DNA from: Methanobacterium petrolearium
Lineage (GTDB): Archaea > Methanobacteriota > Methanobacteria > Methanobacteriales > Methanobacteriaceae
DNA: 64,000 bases
Assembly: GCF_017873625.1 (NCBI RefSeq)
Contig: NZ_JAGGKL010000001.1
Coordinates: forward strand, 363,209 to 427,208
Direction of reading: 5' to 3'
Shown: positions 27,606-35,536 of the stretch, piece by piece
Position numbering within the stretch: the stretch's first letter is position 1
How the letters are laid out: every line of letters starts with the position of its first letter
Notes under the pieces: model-generated
What the model was told of the DNA's origin: nothing
What the model saw: the letters and a program-made list of their open reading frames with translations, nothing else
Database searches by the model: none
Translations under genes and position numbers: made by a program

Positions 27606-29495
27606 ATGGTTGAAAAAACAGATTACGAAGAACTGGGCCTGATGATGGGTCTGGAAATACACCAGCAACTCAACACAAGCAAAAAACTCTTCTGTCCCTG
27701 TAAATGTGAATTAACAGATAATAAACCTGATTACAGAGTTTTAAGATATTTAAGGCCTACTCAAAGTGAGCTGGGTAAAATTGACCGGGCTGCTTTTGAA
27801 GAATCTCGTAGAAAACTCACGTTCCTTTATGATGCTTACTCGGAGCACACCTGTCTGGTGGAAGCAGATGATGAACCTCCACACCCTCTAAATCCAGAAG
27901 CCCTGGAGATCGGTCTCATAATCGCATCATTACTCAACATGCAAGTGGTGGATGAGTTCCACACCATGCGAAAACAGGTAATTGATGGAAGTAACACTGG
28001 AGGGTTTCAGAGAACCGGATTGGTAGCTACCAACGGACACATGGACACTCCCTATGGGAGGGTAGTAATAGAAAACCTCTGTTTAGAAGAGGATGCTGCA
28101 CGTCGTATGGGTCAAAGGAAGGGGACCATGGGATTCCGTCTGGATAGGTTAGGAATACCATTACTGGAGATAACCACTGATCCTTCCATCAAACTCCCGG
28201 AACAGGTTCGTGAAGTAGCCTACCAGATTGGCCAGGTACTGCGCAGCACCAAGGTCAAACGTGGTTTAGGAACAATACGTCAAGATTTAAATATTTCCAT
28301 CAGGGAAGGTGCTCGGGTGGAGATTAAAGGAGTTCAAGATCTGGATTCCATGCCATTACTGGTGGAAAATGAGGTTAAACGTCAACTTAATCTTTTAAAA
28401 ATACGTGAAGAACTCCATAACCGGAAAGCTGAGGTTGAAAATGACATTTATGACTTAAGTGAGTTGTTAAGTGAAACAAAATCTAAAATAATGGCTAAAG
28501 CCCTGAAAAATGGTGGTAAAGTATTATCAATAAAACTGGCCGGGTTCAGAGGATTGATAGGTAAAGAATTACAACCTAATCGTAGGTTCGGAACTGAACT
28601 AGCAGGGTATGCTAAAAAGATGGGTGTGGCAGGTATTTTCCACACTGATGAGCTGCCAGCTTATGGAATAACCCAGGAAGAGGTGGAAAAGGTTAATGAG
28701 TTTCTGGGGATTGGTGAAGATGATGCTTTCATATTGGTGGCTGATGATGGTGGTAAGGCCCACAATGCCTTGGAAGAAGTTCAGAGCCGGGCAAAACTGG
28801 CCATGGAAGGCGTGCCTGAAGAGACCAGGAAGGCTTTGGAAGATGCAAATACAGAATATCTCCGACCCCTACCAACCGCCAGTCGGATGTATGTGGAAAC
28901 CGACATACCAGTTCAGGTAATATCCCAGGAACACCTTGAACATGTTAAGGCTAATCTACCCGAGTTACCTGAAGAAAAAAAGGTCCGTATCATAGCTGAG
29001 TATAAGTTAAGTGAGGATCTGGCCAGTCAACTAGTACGTCAGGATAAAGTTAGTCAGTTTGAAAAAATCGTGGTAAAGTGTGAGGTTGAACCAACCACTG
29101 TGGCATCTTTACTGGCTTACACTCTTAAAGAACTCAGAAGAGAAGGTTTGGAAGTTGGTAATTTAACTGACAGTCATCTTCTTGGAACATTCCAGTTACT
29201 TTCTGCAGGTAAAATTTCCAAAGATGCGGTATCAGATGTTTTAGTGGGAGTGTTAAAGGAAAAATCATCTCCAGAAGAAGCAGCAAAAAAATTGAATCTT
29301 ATAATGCTTTCTGATGAAAGGGTGGCTGAAATTATTCAGGACATTGTATCTTCCCAGGAAAAAATGGTCAAAGAAAGAAACATGGGGGCCATGGGGCCTC
29401 TGATGGGAATGATAATGAAGGAACTTAAGGGAAAAGCCGATGGAAAACTGGTAAATAAACTTTTGAAGGAAGAACTACAGAAATATATGGGATAA
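27606..29495 (+). CDS. gatE: Glu-tRNA(Gln) amidotransferase subunit E
   Basis: GatE is the GatB-like kinase/transferase that converts Glu-tRNA(Gln) to Gln-tRNA(Gln). The start region 'LGLMMGLEIHQQLNTSKKLFC', the zinc or tRNA-site 'CPCKCE', the core 'LVEADDEPPHPLN' and 'DSMPLLVENEVKRQ' are family hallmarks. A GAD insert (about 285-420) separates GatE from bacterial GatB, and a YqeY-like tail ends the protein. Three starts are possible: TTG 27594, GTG 27597 and ATG 27606. AGGAGAT (27583-27589) suits the GTG, and GGTGAT just before the ATG suits the ATG, which I chose. Confidence 0.94.
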   Translation: MVEKTDYEELGLMMGLEIHQQLNTSKKLFCPCKCELTDNKPDYRVLRYLRPTQSELGKIDRAAFEESRRKLTFLYDAYSEHTCLVEADDEPPHPLNPEALEIGLIIASLLNMQVVDEFHTMRKQVIDGSNTGGFQRTGLVATNGHMDTPYGRVVIENLCLEEDAARRMGQRKGTMGFRLDRLGIPLLEITTDPSIKLPEQVREVAYQIGQVLRSTKVKRGLGTIRQDLNISIREGARVEIKGVQDLDSMPLLVENEVKRQLNLLKIREELHNRKAEVENDIYDLSELLSETKSKIMAKALKNGGKVLSIKLAGFRGLIGKELQPNRRFGTELAGYAKKMGVAGIFHTDELPAYGITQEEVEKVNEFLGIGEDDAFILVADDGGKAHNALEEVQSRAKLAMEGVPEETRKALEDANTEYLRPLPTASRMYVETDIPVQVISQEHLEHVKANLPELPEEKKVRIIAEYKLSEDLASQLVRQDKVSQFEKIVVKCEVEPTTVASLLAYTLKELRREGLEVGNLTDSHLLGTFQLLSAGKISKDAVSDVLVGVLKEKSSPEEAAKKLNLIMLSDERVAEIIQDIVSSQEKMVKERNMGAMGPLMGMIMKELKGKADGKLVNKLLKEELQKYMG

Positions 29496-29540
29496 ATGTT
29501 TGCATTGTGAGAATAAGTGGATAGGGTGAAGGTGTTTCCT

Positions 29541-30464
29541 ATGGAAAGCTCTGTGGAAGAATATGATCTGATTATTATTGGAGGAGGACCAGCAGGATTA
29601 ACAGCAGGAATCTATGCTGGAAGACAGGGAATGAAAGCTGTCATTCTGGAGATGATGACTGGAGCAGGTTCCGGGTACATGGTGCCCAGCATGGAAAACT
29701 ATCCTGGATTTGAATCTATTTCTGGGAAGGATCTCCTGGAGAAGATGAGAAAACAGGTAGAAAAACATGTTACCGTGAGGAACATGGAGGAAGTTAAGAA
29801 AATTGTTAAAAATGACTCGACCAGTATTTCTGTCACCACATCTAAAGGGGAATATAATGCCAAGGCCATCATAATATCCACGGGAAGTCGTCACAGAAGA
29901 CTGAAAGTACCGGGTGAGATTGATTTTATTGGCCGTGGAGTTTGTTATTGTGCCACCTGTGACGGACCATTATACCAAAATAAAAATGTTGTAGTAGTGG
30001 GCGGAGGAAACGCAGCTCTTCAAGAAGCAATCTATCTAGAAAGTCTGGGATGCCATGTAACCATCATACACCGCAGAAACCAGTTGAGAGCAGAAAAATA
30101 CCTCCAGGAAAAGTTAAAAGAAAAGGAAATACCTGTAATCTGGGATTCTGTGGTAGAAGAGATAAAGGGAGATGTGATGGTAGGCAGTGTGTTACTCTAC
30201 AACAGAAAAACAGATGAAAAATCGGAATTGCCCATTGATGGAGTATTCATTGCAGTAGGAGAAGAACCCCTCAGTAAAGTTGCTCAGGATGCAGGAGTTG
30301 AAGTAGATAAAGCAAAATACATTGTAACTGATAAATACCAGCGAACCAACATTCCGGATATCTATGCTGCAGGTGACATAACCGGTGGAATTAAACAGTG
30401 GGTAGTAGCCTGTGCTGAAGGAGCAGTAGCATCATTATCAGCCTTTGAAGATGTTATGGAGTAG
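29541..30464 (+). CDS. trxB: thioredoxin reductase
   Basis: The 307-residue flavoprotein has the FAD motif 'IIIGGGPAGLTAGIYAGRQG' near residue 10, the redox site CATCDG near 140, a second nucleotide motif 'VVVGGGNAALQEA' near 154 and 'IYAAGDITGG' near 281. It reduces thioredoxin; some methanogen homologs accept F420H2 rather than NADPH. The usual NADPH-binding HRRxxxR motif appears as 'IHRRNQLRAEK', which favours NADPH-like binding but is not decisive. The frame is open from a GTG at 29517; AAGGTG lies before the ATG at 29541, which gives the normal N-terminus. Confidence 0.93.
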   Translation: MESSVEEYDLIIIGGGPAGLTAGIYAGRQGMKAVILEMMTGAGSGYMVPSMENYPGFESISGKDLLEKMRKQVEKHVTVRNMEEVKKIVKNDSTSISVTTSKGEYNAKAIIISTGSRHRRLKVPGEIDFIGRGVCYCATCDGPLYQNKNVVVVGGGNAALQEAIYLESLGCHVTIIHRRNQLRAEKYLQEKLKEKEIPVIWDSVVEEIKGDVMVGSVLLYNRKTDEKSELPIDGVFIAVGEEPLSKVAQDAGVEVDKAKYIVTDKYQRTNIPDIYAAGDITGGIKQWVVACAEGAVASLSAFEDVME

Positions 30465-30512
30465 GATCCTTTTTCATGATAATTATTTTTGAATAAACCA
30501 TTGAAGATTAAA

Positions 30513-31364
30513 ATGAAACAAAATATTAGATTCGGCCCTGCAGGTAATCCCATAGGCTTTAAAGGTCAAACAGTTGATGTCTGTGACTATATACGTGAAT
30601 TGGGATTAGATGCATATGAGTACCAGGCTACCTACGGTGTGCGTATTCAGAAACAATCGGGATTAAAACTAGCTGAAAATTCTCAAAAAAATGATGTTAG
30701 GGTTTCAATGCATGCCCCATATTATATCAATCTCGCAGCCCAAAAAGAAGATGTTTTAAAACGTTCCATTGATAGGTTAATTCAATCAGCCCGGGCTGCC
30801 GAATGGATAGGAGCGTATCGTATTGTTTTCCACCCGGGATTTTACACTAAATACAGTCCTCAGGATGCACTTAAACGGTGTAAAAATTCGATAACTAACT
30901 TGATGGAAGATTTAAATTCCAGAAGAATGGAAAATTTCATATTTGCCCCGGAAACTACCGGGAAAAGATCACAACTGGGTAGTTTAGAGGAAATTATAGA
31001 TATCTGTCAGTCATTTGATCATTTCGCCCCAACAATTGACTTTGCACATCTACATGCCCGGGGAAGGGGATCTATTAAAGATATTGATGATTACCATAAA
31101 ATATTAGCAAAATTAGAGGAAGAATTGGGTGGCGGATGTCATGAACATGAATTTCTCCACTGTCACTTCACCAGAATTGAATACACCGATGCTGGTGAAA
31201 GAAAACATCACATACTCACAGAAAAAGAATACGGACCACCTATGGAACCATTACTGGAAGCATTGATTGAATGTGGTTGGAATGCCACCATCATATGTGA
31301 AACTCCTTTACTTGAGCAGGATGCTCTTTTAATGCAAAAAACCTACAAAAATATGGTAAAATAA
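30513..31364 (+). CDS. endonuclease IV-like (Xylose isomerase-type TIM barrel) protein
   Basis: The product is an AP endonuclease family 2 TIM barrel. Metal-site blocks seen include 'VSMHAPYYINLAA' (His near 66), 'RIVFHPGFY' (His near 106), 'FAPETTGK' (Glu), 'TIDFAHLHARG' (Asp/His) and 'CHFTRIEY'. All are typical of endonuclease IV, although the length (283) and the details differ from E. coli Nfo. It could cut abasic sites or be a sugar-type isomerase. The frame opens at a TTG 30489; the ATG at 30513 is preferred, although its ribosome site is weak. Confidence 0.8.
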   Translation: MKQNIRFGPAGNPIGFKGQTVDVCDYIRELGLDAYEYQATYGVRIQKQSGLKLAENSQKNDVRVSMHAPYYINLAAQKEDVLKRSIDRLIQSARAAEWIGAYRIVFHPGFYTKYSPQDALKRCKNSITNLMEDLNSRRMENFIFAPETTGKRSQLGSLEEIIDICQSFDHFAPTIDFAHLHARGRGSIKDIDDYHKILAKLEEELGGGCHEHEFLHCHFTRIEYTDAGERKHHILTEKEYGPPMEPLLEALIECGWNATIICETPLLEQDALLMQKTYKNMVK

Positions 31365-31597
31365 TAAAATGACTGAATAATATTTCTCATTGATATGGGA
31401 TTGCGGGGCTAGTTTTTAAACTATTTGAACCTGGATAAACCTTTACATTATATTTTAAAAGATTTCGATAGCAAAAATGTCCTGTTAGCTGAGACTAACA
31501 GATGAATATGTTTATAAATATTTATTAAGGTATATTCAATTAAAAAAATAAGATCTCTTCTTGGAATTAATATTGTTCTAATTAAGTGGGTGGGCTA
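31365..31597. promoter_or_regulatory. spacer with stem-loop and promoter of a small gene
   Basis: A perfect 7-bp dyad, CTGTTAG and CTAACAG separated by six bases, lies at 31482-31501. A TATA-like GTTTATAAATATT (about 31509-31521) follows it. The arrangement is a candidate promoter for the small gene at 31598, with the dyad in the upstream operator position. Confidence 0.45.
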
Positions 31598-31804
31598 ATG
31601 GAAGATCCGGTCATGGTTAAAAATTTTAATAATGATTTGGAGGAAGATGAATTATTAAAACTAGTCAATGAGGTCATCGAAGAAAATGTTTTAATAAATA
31701 TTATTAACAAATTCCTTGATGAGGATACGGAATATCTAAAGGCTAAAAACCGTGAAATTCGATGGTTAGCTGCTAAAGTGAGGTTTAGGGCCATAGAATA
31801 TTAG
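31598..31804 (+). CDS. small acidic protein, unknown
   Basis: This is a 68-residue helical protein, acidic in the first half ('NDLEEDELLKLVNEVIEE') and basic at the end ('AKNREIRWLAAKVRFRAIEY'). It has its own TATA-like promoter and GGTGGG ribosome site, which makes it likely to be real. It may be a HEAT-like or regulatory helix pair, but I do not recognise the family. The GTG at 31586 is an alternative, less likely start. Confidence 0.55.
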   Translation: MEDPVMVKNFNNDLEEDELLKLVNEVIEENVLINIINKFLDEDTEYLKAKNREIRWLAAKVRFRAIEY

Positions 31805-31914
31805 TAATTTTTCATGTTGTCAAAATTTTTAATATTTAATAAATCATATTTCAATGAATTTGCGTTTTTTTCTACTAACGGTCGGACAACATACTGAATA
31901 TCATTATTTAAATT

Positions 31915-32694
31915 TTATTCAATCACAAAACTACATTGTTTATCTCCCAGGGCATAACATTCAGTTTCAGTAACTTTTACTTCTTCTTGGTTGTATGAAC
32001 TGAACAATGATTCCAATATTCCACTATCAAATGCACAGGCAGGCCGACCCAGATAAGGAAGTCCACTGCATTCAAAACAATCCTGCACACCAATGGTTAA
32101 AGGTTGGAGATCTTTAACTTCCACAGAACCAAGACTGTGAGTTTCCCAAAAAGCAGCAATGTTTCCCAGGAAGTTAGTCATATCCGGATCCTTAACCTTT
32201 TCATATAAAGCTTTTCCCACTTTTAAACCAGCTTCGTAGAGTATAGGATCTATATCAACTCCCTGACTTAAGAGAGAAATTCTTAAAGTGTGAAATATCA
32301 GACGAAAGAACTCAAATGGATCATTTTCACTTGCAATGTACCTCTGGATATAAGCAGAAATGTCTTCCTGAAGCTGCTGACGATGTAATTTACCTATGTA
32401 TTCTGATTGAATAAAAAAAATCTTCTTTCGAGCATCATCAGGATCCACACGGGAGCTGATTATACCTTCTTTGCTCATAAGTTTAAGATGGCTGGAAACA
32501 GTGGATTTAGCACGGCCGGAATGTTTCACAATCTCGTCAAAGCTGAGATCACCCTTCCTTAACATAGACAAAATTTTAACCCTAACCGGGCTTTTAATGG
32601 CTTTTACACCATTAGGGGTGGAGAAAAGTTCTATCTGAACATCATCGGAAACTTCAGTTTCCTTTTCATTTGATTTTTTTTTCATTCTTTTCAT
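31915..32694 (-). CDS. msvR: MsvR-type redox regulator (ArsR winged helix plus V4R domain)
   Basis: Residues about 25-105 are a winged helix ('AIKSPVRVKILSMLRKGDLSFDEIVKHSG', 'STVSSHLKLMSKEG'). Residues 120-259 are a 4-vinyl-reductase (V4R) domain with cysteines in 'DCFECSGLPYLGRPACAFDSG' and near the end in 'ETECYALGDKQCSF'. This architecture defines MsvR, a methanogen regulator whose V4R cysteines act as a redox switch: the reduced protein binds DNA. In M. thermautotrophicus it represses its own gene and an oxidative-stress operon. Here the neighbours on the same strand include a zinc-ribbon protein, a cupin and Hcp, in keeping with a stress role. Confidence 0.88.
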   Translation of the reverse strand: MKRMKKKSNEKETEVSDDVQIELFSTPNGVKAIKSPVRVKILSMLRKGDLSFDEIVKHSGRAKSTVSSHLKLMSKEGIISSRVDPDDARKKIFFIQSEYIGKLHRQQLQEDISAYIQRYIASENDPFEFFRLIFHTLRISLLSQGVDIDPILYEAGLKVGKALYEKVKDPDMTNFLGNIAAFWETHSLGSVEVKDLQPLTIGVQDCFECSGLPYLGRPACAFDSGILESLFSSYNQEEVKVTETECYALGDKQCSFVIE

Positions 32695-32763
32695 GGGGGA
32701 TATGTTTAATGAAGTTTTAAAATTAATTAACTTTTGAATGTATTAAAGTGTGAGTGTTGTTGT

Positions 32764-32961
32764 TCATTGGCCTCTTTCACAGTGGATGCACATATCTGTG
32801 TCTCGATCAGTCTTGAATGTTTTCCCACATTTTTTACAAGTAACATCTCGTAGTGATGATTTTTTATCAACAATTTCCAGGGAACATGAGCATTTCCATC
32901 CCATTTTACCCTTCAATTCCTGTTCGAATGCTTTATCCTCATCAAAATCTTTTTTAGGCAT
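32764..32961 (-). CDS. small zinc-ribbon protein
   Basis: The 65-residue protein has two cysteine pairs in 'WKCSCSLEI' and 'VTCKKCGKTFKTDRDTDMCIHC', so it may bind one or two zinc or iron atoms. The C-terminal part reads like a desulforedoxin-type knuckle. The frame extends to 32982, but AGAGGAT lies properly before the ATG at 32961. It sits between msvR and the broken cupin, all on the minus strand, and may share their transcript. Confidence 0.72.
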   Translation of the reverse strand: MPKKDFDEDKAFEQELKGKMGWKCSCSLEIVDKKSSLRDVTCKKCGKTFKTDRDTDMCIHCERGQ

Positions 32962-32985
32962 TTTTAATCCTCTTTGCCTCATTTT

Positions 32986-33325
32986 TTATAACAATTTAGT
33001 TTCTGTGGTTGGTCTGGGAACTTTAACCACTAAAAAACGGAGTATTTCATCACTTTCATTATACCAACAATGTGGAATGCGAGCTGGGCTGTCAATGAGT
33101 GAGTCTTTTGTAATTTCTTGTTTTTCATCGCCTATCTCAACTATGCCTTTGCCCTCTAAAACATAGAAAAATACATCCACTGGAGTTATATGTTTTTTTA
33201 GAGATTCACCTGGGTTTGAGTGTTATATGTACGGCTATGGCATTTTCTGTATCATATAATTTCCGGACATCCACCTGATGGGGATTATCCGCAACTGGAC
33301 TTTTTTCCATTTCAATCACTTTCAT
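32986..33325 (-). pseudogene. cupin protein split by a one-base frameshift
   Basis: Reading from an ATG at 33325 behind GAGAGGGTGA, the frame gives a normal cupin N-terminus ('VIEMEKSPVADNPHQVDVRKLYD...AVHITLKP') and then stops at TGA after the codons CCC AGG. The second frame starts just there and continues the cupin as 'GESLKKHITPVDVFFYVLEG', ending at 32986. Removing one C from the three-C run (33212-33214 on the plus strand) restores the signature P-G-E-S-L-K-K-H motif with its metal-binding residues. So one base has been added, by mutation or by sequencing error. The intact protein would have about 112 residues. Confidence 0.82.
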
Positions 33326-33434
33326 TTTCACCCTCTCACAAATTTGTGCATGTTCAATCATTACACCATTAATCAACACATATTGAATCAGTCACCAACT
33401 GAAATAGAACAAAAATCTAAAAATATGGGAAATT

Positions 33435-33450
33435 GGGGTAATATTACCCC
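33435..33450. repeat. perfect 16-bp palindrome overlapping the hcp stop
   Basis: GGGGTAATATTACCCC is a perfect palindrome with no loop, and it includes the hcp stop codon. It could be a protein-binding site, or it could contribute to 3' end formation between hcp and the cupin. Confidence 0.6.
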
Positions 33451-34754
33451 ATTATGGCTCTTATATCTTCTTCTGGATCCCCAATTGGTTTGAGATCGTA
33501 GTTTTCAACCAGTATGTTCAATATTTCCTGGTTAACCCAGCCTGGTAGGATAGGACCAATGTAGATTCCTTTCATGTCAAGGGCCAGTAAACTCCAGAGG
33601 ATGGCTGCAGCTTTTTGTTCCATCCAGCTTAAGACTAGAGTTAATGGAAGTTCATTGAGTTCAACTCCAAATAGTTCAGTCAGGGCTATTGCAATGTCCA
33701 CTGCTACAATGGCATCGTTGCACTGGCCTAAATCTATTAATCTGGGCACTCCCTCAATATCTCCCAAGTCCAAGTCGTTGAATCTATACTTACCACAGGC
33801 TAAAGTCAGGATAACTGATTCTGGGGGCAGTTTGGAAACCAGTTCTGTGTAATATTGGGCCTGTGGTTTAGGAGAGTCACATCCACCCACCAGGACGAAC
33901 TGTTTAATTTTACCTGCTTCCACCAGTTTTTTAATTTTGGGAGCAAGGGATAATACTGTGGAAGCTCCGAATCCAGTGGTTAAAACAGTTTCACGAGGTT
34001 CATCTTCAAGTTCAGGTAATTCCAATGCCTTTTCAATTACTGGGGCGAAATCGTAATCTTCTATATGTTTAATTCCTGGAAGCTGGGCCACGCCACTGGT
34101 GAACATCCTCTGTTTGTATTCATCTTTAGGTAGCAGTACACAGTTTGAGGTTCCCAGTATGGCAACAGGGTATTTGGAGAAGGTAGCTTTCTGGTCAAAC
34201 CAGGGACCTCCCAGTTGTCCCACCAAGTGTTTGTATTTTTTAAGTCCGGGGTAACCATGGGCAGGTAATAACTCTGAATGGGTGTAGACATTGATCCCTT
34301 TACCTTCAGTCTGTTTCAGGAGTTCTTCCAGTGTTCTCAGGCTGTGTCCGGTAACAACGATTCCTGGTCCTTTAACTGATCCCACAGGTACTTTGGTTGG
34401 GATGGGTTCACCATAGGTTTCGATGTGTGCTTTTTTCAGTAGTTGCATGGTTTTTAAGTTCATCTGTCCTGCTTCCAGAGCCAAATTCACAAACTTCTGG
34501 GGGTCGAAGTTCACGTTGGTTAAGGTGGAGTAGAAACCTCTTTCCAAGAAAGCGTCCACTTCTTCATCAGTGTAACCTAACTCACGTGCATGGTAGAGGT
34601 AGGCGGCTATTCCCTTTATGGCGAATAAAAGGTTGTCCTGTAGCCGGGCTACGGTGGGTTCTTTTCCACATACTCCTTTAACGGTGCAACCAGTTTCACG
34701 GGCAGTTTGTGAACATTGGTAGCAGAACATGTCCAATGCTTCTTTTTTTTCCAT
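33444..34754 (-). CDS. hcp: hybrid-cluster protein (hydroxylamine reductase / NO reductase), short form
   Basis: Hcp detoxifies NO and hydroxylamine and is induced by nitrosative or oxidative stress. The N-terminal cluster site is 'FCYQCSQTARETGCTVKGVC' (C-X2-C-X8-C-X5-C). Further hybrid-cluster residues lie in 'GIVVTGHSLRTLEELL', 'GTSNCVLLPKDEY' and 'LVGGCDSPKPQ'. At about 436 residues it is the shorter type lacking one helical bundle of the enterobacterial enzyme, usual in archaea. The frame extends to 34769, but GGAGGAA (34761-34767) fixes the ATG at 34754. A strong operator lies upstream. Confidence 0.94.
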   Translation of the reverse strand: MEKKEALDMFCYQCSQTARETGCTVKGVCGKEPTVARLQDNLLFAIKGIAAYLYHARELGYTDEEVDAFLERGFYSTLTNVNFDPQKFVNLALEAGQMNLKTMQLLKKAHIETYGEPIPTKVPVGSVKGPGIVVTGHSLRTLEELLKQTEGKGINVYTHSELLPAHGYPGLKKYKHLVGQLGGPWFDQKATFSKYPVAILGTSNCVLLPKDEYKQRMFTSGVAQLPGIKHIEDYDFAPVIEKALELPELEDEPRETVLTTGFGASTVLSLAPKIKKLVEAGKIKQFVLVGGCDSPKPQAQYYTELVSKLPPESVILTLACGKYRFNDLDLGDIEGVPRLIDLGQCNDAIVAVDIAIALTELFGVELNELPLTLVLSWMEQKAAAILWSLLALDMKGIYIGPILPGWVNQEILNILVENYDLKPIGDPEEDIRAIMG

Positions 34755-34793
34755 TTTTATTTCCTCCATAAATCCAAAATATTGTTTTACTAA

Positions 34794-34851
34794 TATCGAA
34801 TAGTTCTATATTTATCGAATGTTCTATACTTATGGAACAAAATATATAAAA
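34794..34851 (-). promoter_or_regulatory. hcp promoter with two tandem 16-bp dyads
   Basis: Reading toward hcp, a TATA box (TTTATATA, plus-strand 34843-34850) is followed by two near-identical dyads: plus-strand TTCTATACTTATGGAA (34822-34837) and TTCTATATTTATCGAA (34804-34819), 18 bp apart start to start. A third partial copy (TATCGAATAG) begins at 34794. The dyads cover the expected transcription start, so a repressor bound here should block hcp. The half-site TTC...GAA and 16-bp size resemble the MsvR box TTCGTA-N4-TACGAA as I recall it; msvR lies 2 kb away. Confidence 0.7.
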
Positions 34852-34965
34852 CTTGTGGTTACTGCCAAAGAAAAAAAAGTTTTATTCATTAATTGATAAA
34901 TATTCACATAGCCTTAATTTCTAAAATATACTTAATTCAATTATAAGAGATTAATGGTGGGTTTA

Positions 34966-35268
34966 ATGGTTTCTAATGATGAAATAAAAAGAAAACTAGC
35001 TGAAAAACGGAATCCAGGCGTTAAAAAGAGTCCAAGCAGTGAAAATTTAGCTGCAGATAGGACGCTTTCAAGTGAAGAACTCAAGGATAAATTCAGGAAA
35101 CAAAGAGAGAAACAAAAAGACCTTAAACACGAAAATCCTGGTTATTTAATTTGTGAAAAGTGTGGGGGTTACTATGAATTACAACCTGGAGAGTCTCCAG
35201 ATGATTTTACTGATGAATGTGAATGTGGGGGAAAACTTGAATATGTAAAAACTTTAAAAACCAGTTAA
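34966..35268 (+). CDS. small protein with basic N-terminus and zinc ribbon
   Basis: The 100-residue protein has a Lys/Glu-rich, probably disordered N-terminal half. Its C-terminal ribbon is 'YLICEKCGGYYELQPGESPDDF' followed by 'CECGGKLEYV'. The same CxxCGGYY...GESP.DF...CxCGGxL ribbon recurs in other Methanobacterium proteins, where it caps membrane or DNA-associated domains. The ATG at 34966 follows GGTGGG; an upstream ATG at 34954 is in frame but poorly placed. It is divergent from hcp and may share the operator region. Confidence 0.78.
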   Translation: MVSNDEIKRKLAEKRNPGVKKSPSSENLAADRTLSSEELKDKFRKQREKQKDLKHENPGYLICEKCGGYYELQPGESPDDFTDECECGGKLEYVKTLKTS

Positions 35269-35536
35269 AAACCATTAAATCTTAAAAAAGGAATGCAAAA
35301 AAATCATGCCCAATAAAACAACTGTTTGGATAGGATAAATGATTTAACATCAACAGATTTTTTTGTACGTGGAAAAGAACCAAATTTATAAATTGGCTAT
35401 TTGAACTTGAGAATGGTCTTGAACAAAAAAACTCTTAAATAGCCTACATTACATATATCCTTAATAGAAAATTCGTTTTATTTATTTCAAAATTAACCCA
35501 CATGCAAATATCTTTATCAAAATAACAAGTGATATA
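35269..35536. other. spacer with inverted repeats upstream of the AAA gene
   Basis: A TATA-bearing near-palindrome CCAAATTTATAAATTGG lies at 35380-35396. Directly after it, GGCTATTT (35395-35402) pairs with AAATAGCC (35437-35444) across a 34-base loop. The structure could be an operator or part of an RNA leader. Confidence 0.4.

Noticed and set aside
31482..31505. Possible C/D-box guide RNA at the CTGTTAG/CTAACAG dyad
   Set aside because: A CTGA and an AGATGA are present, but the order and sequence do not fit C and D boxes with guide spacing.
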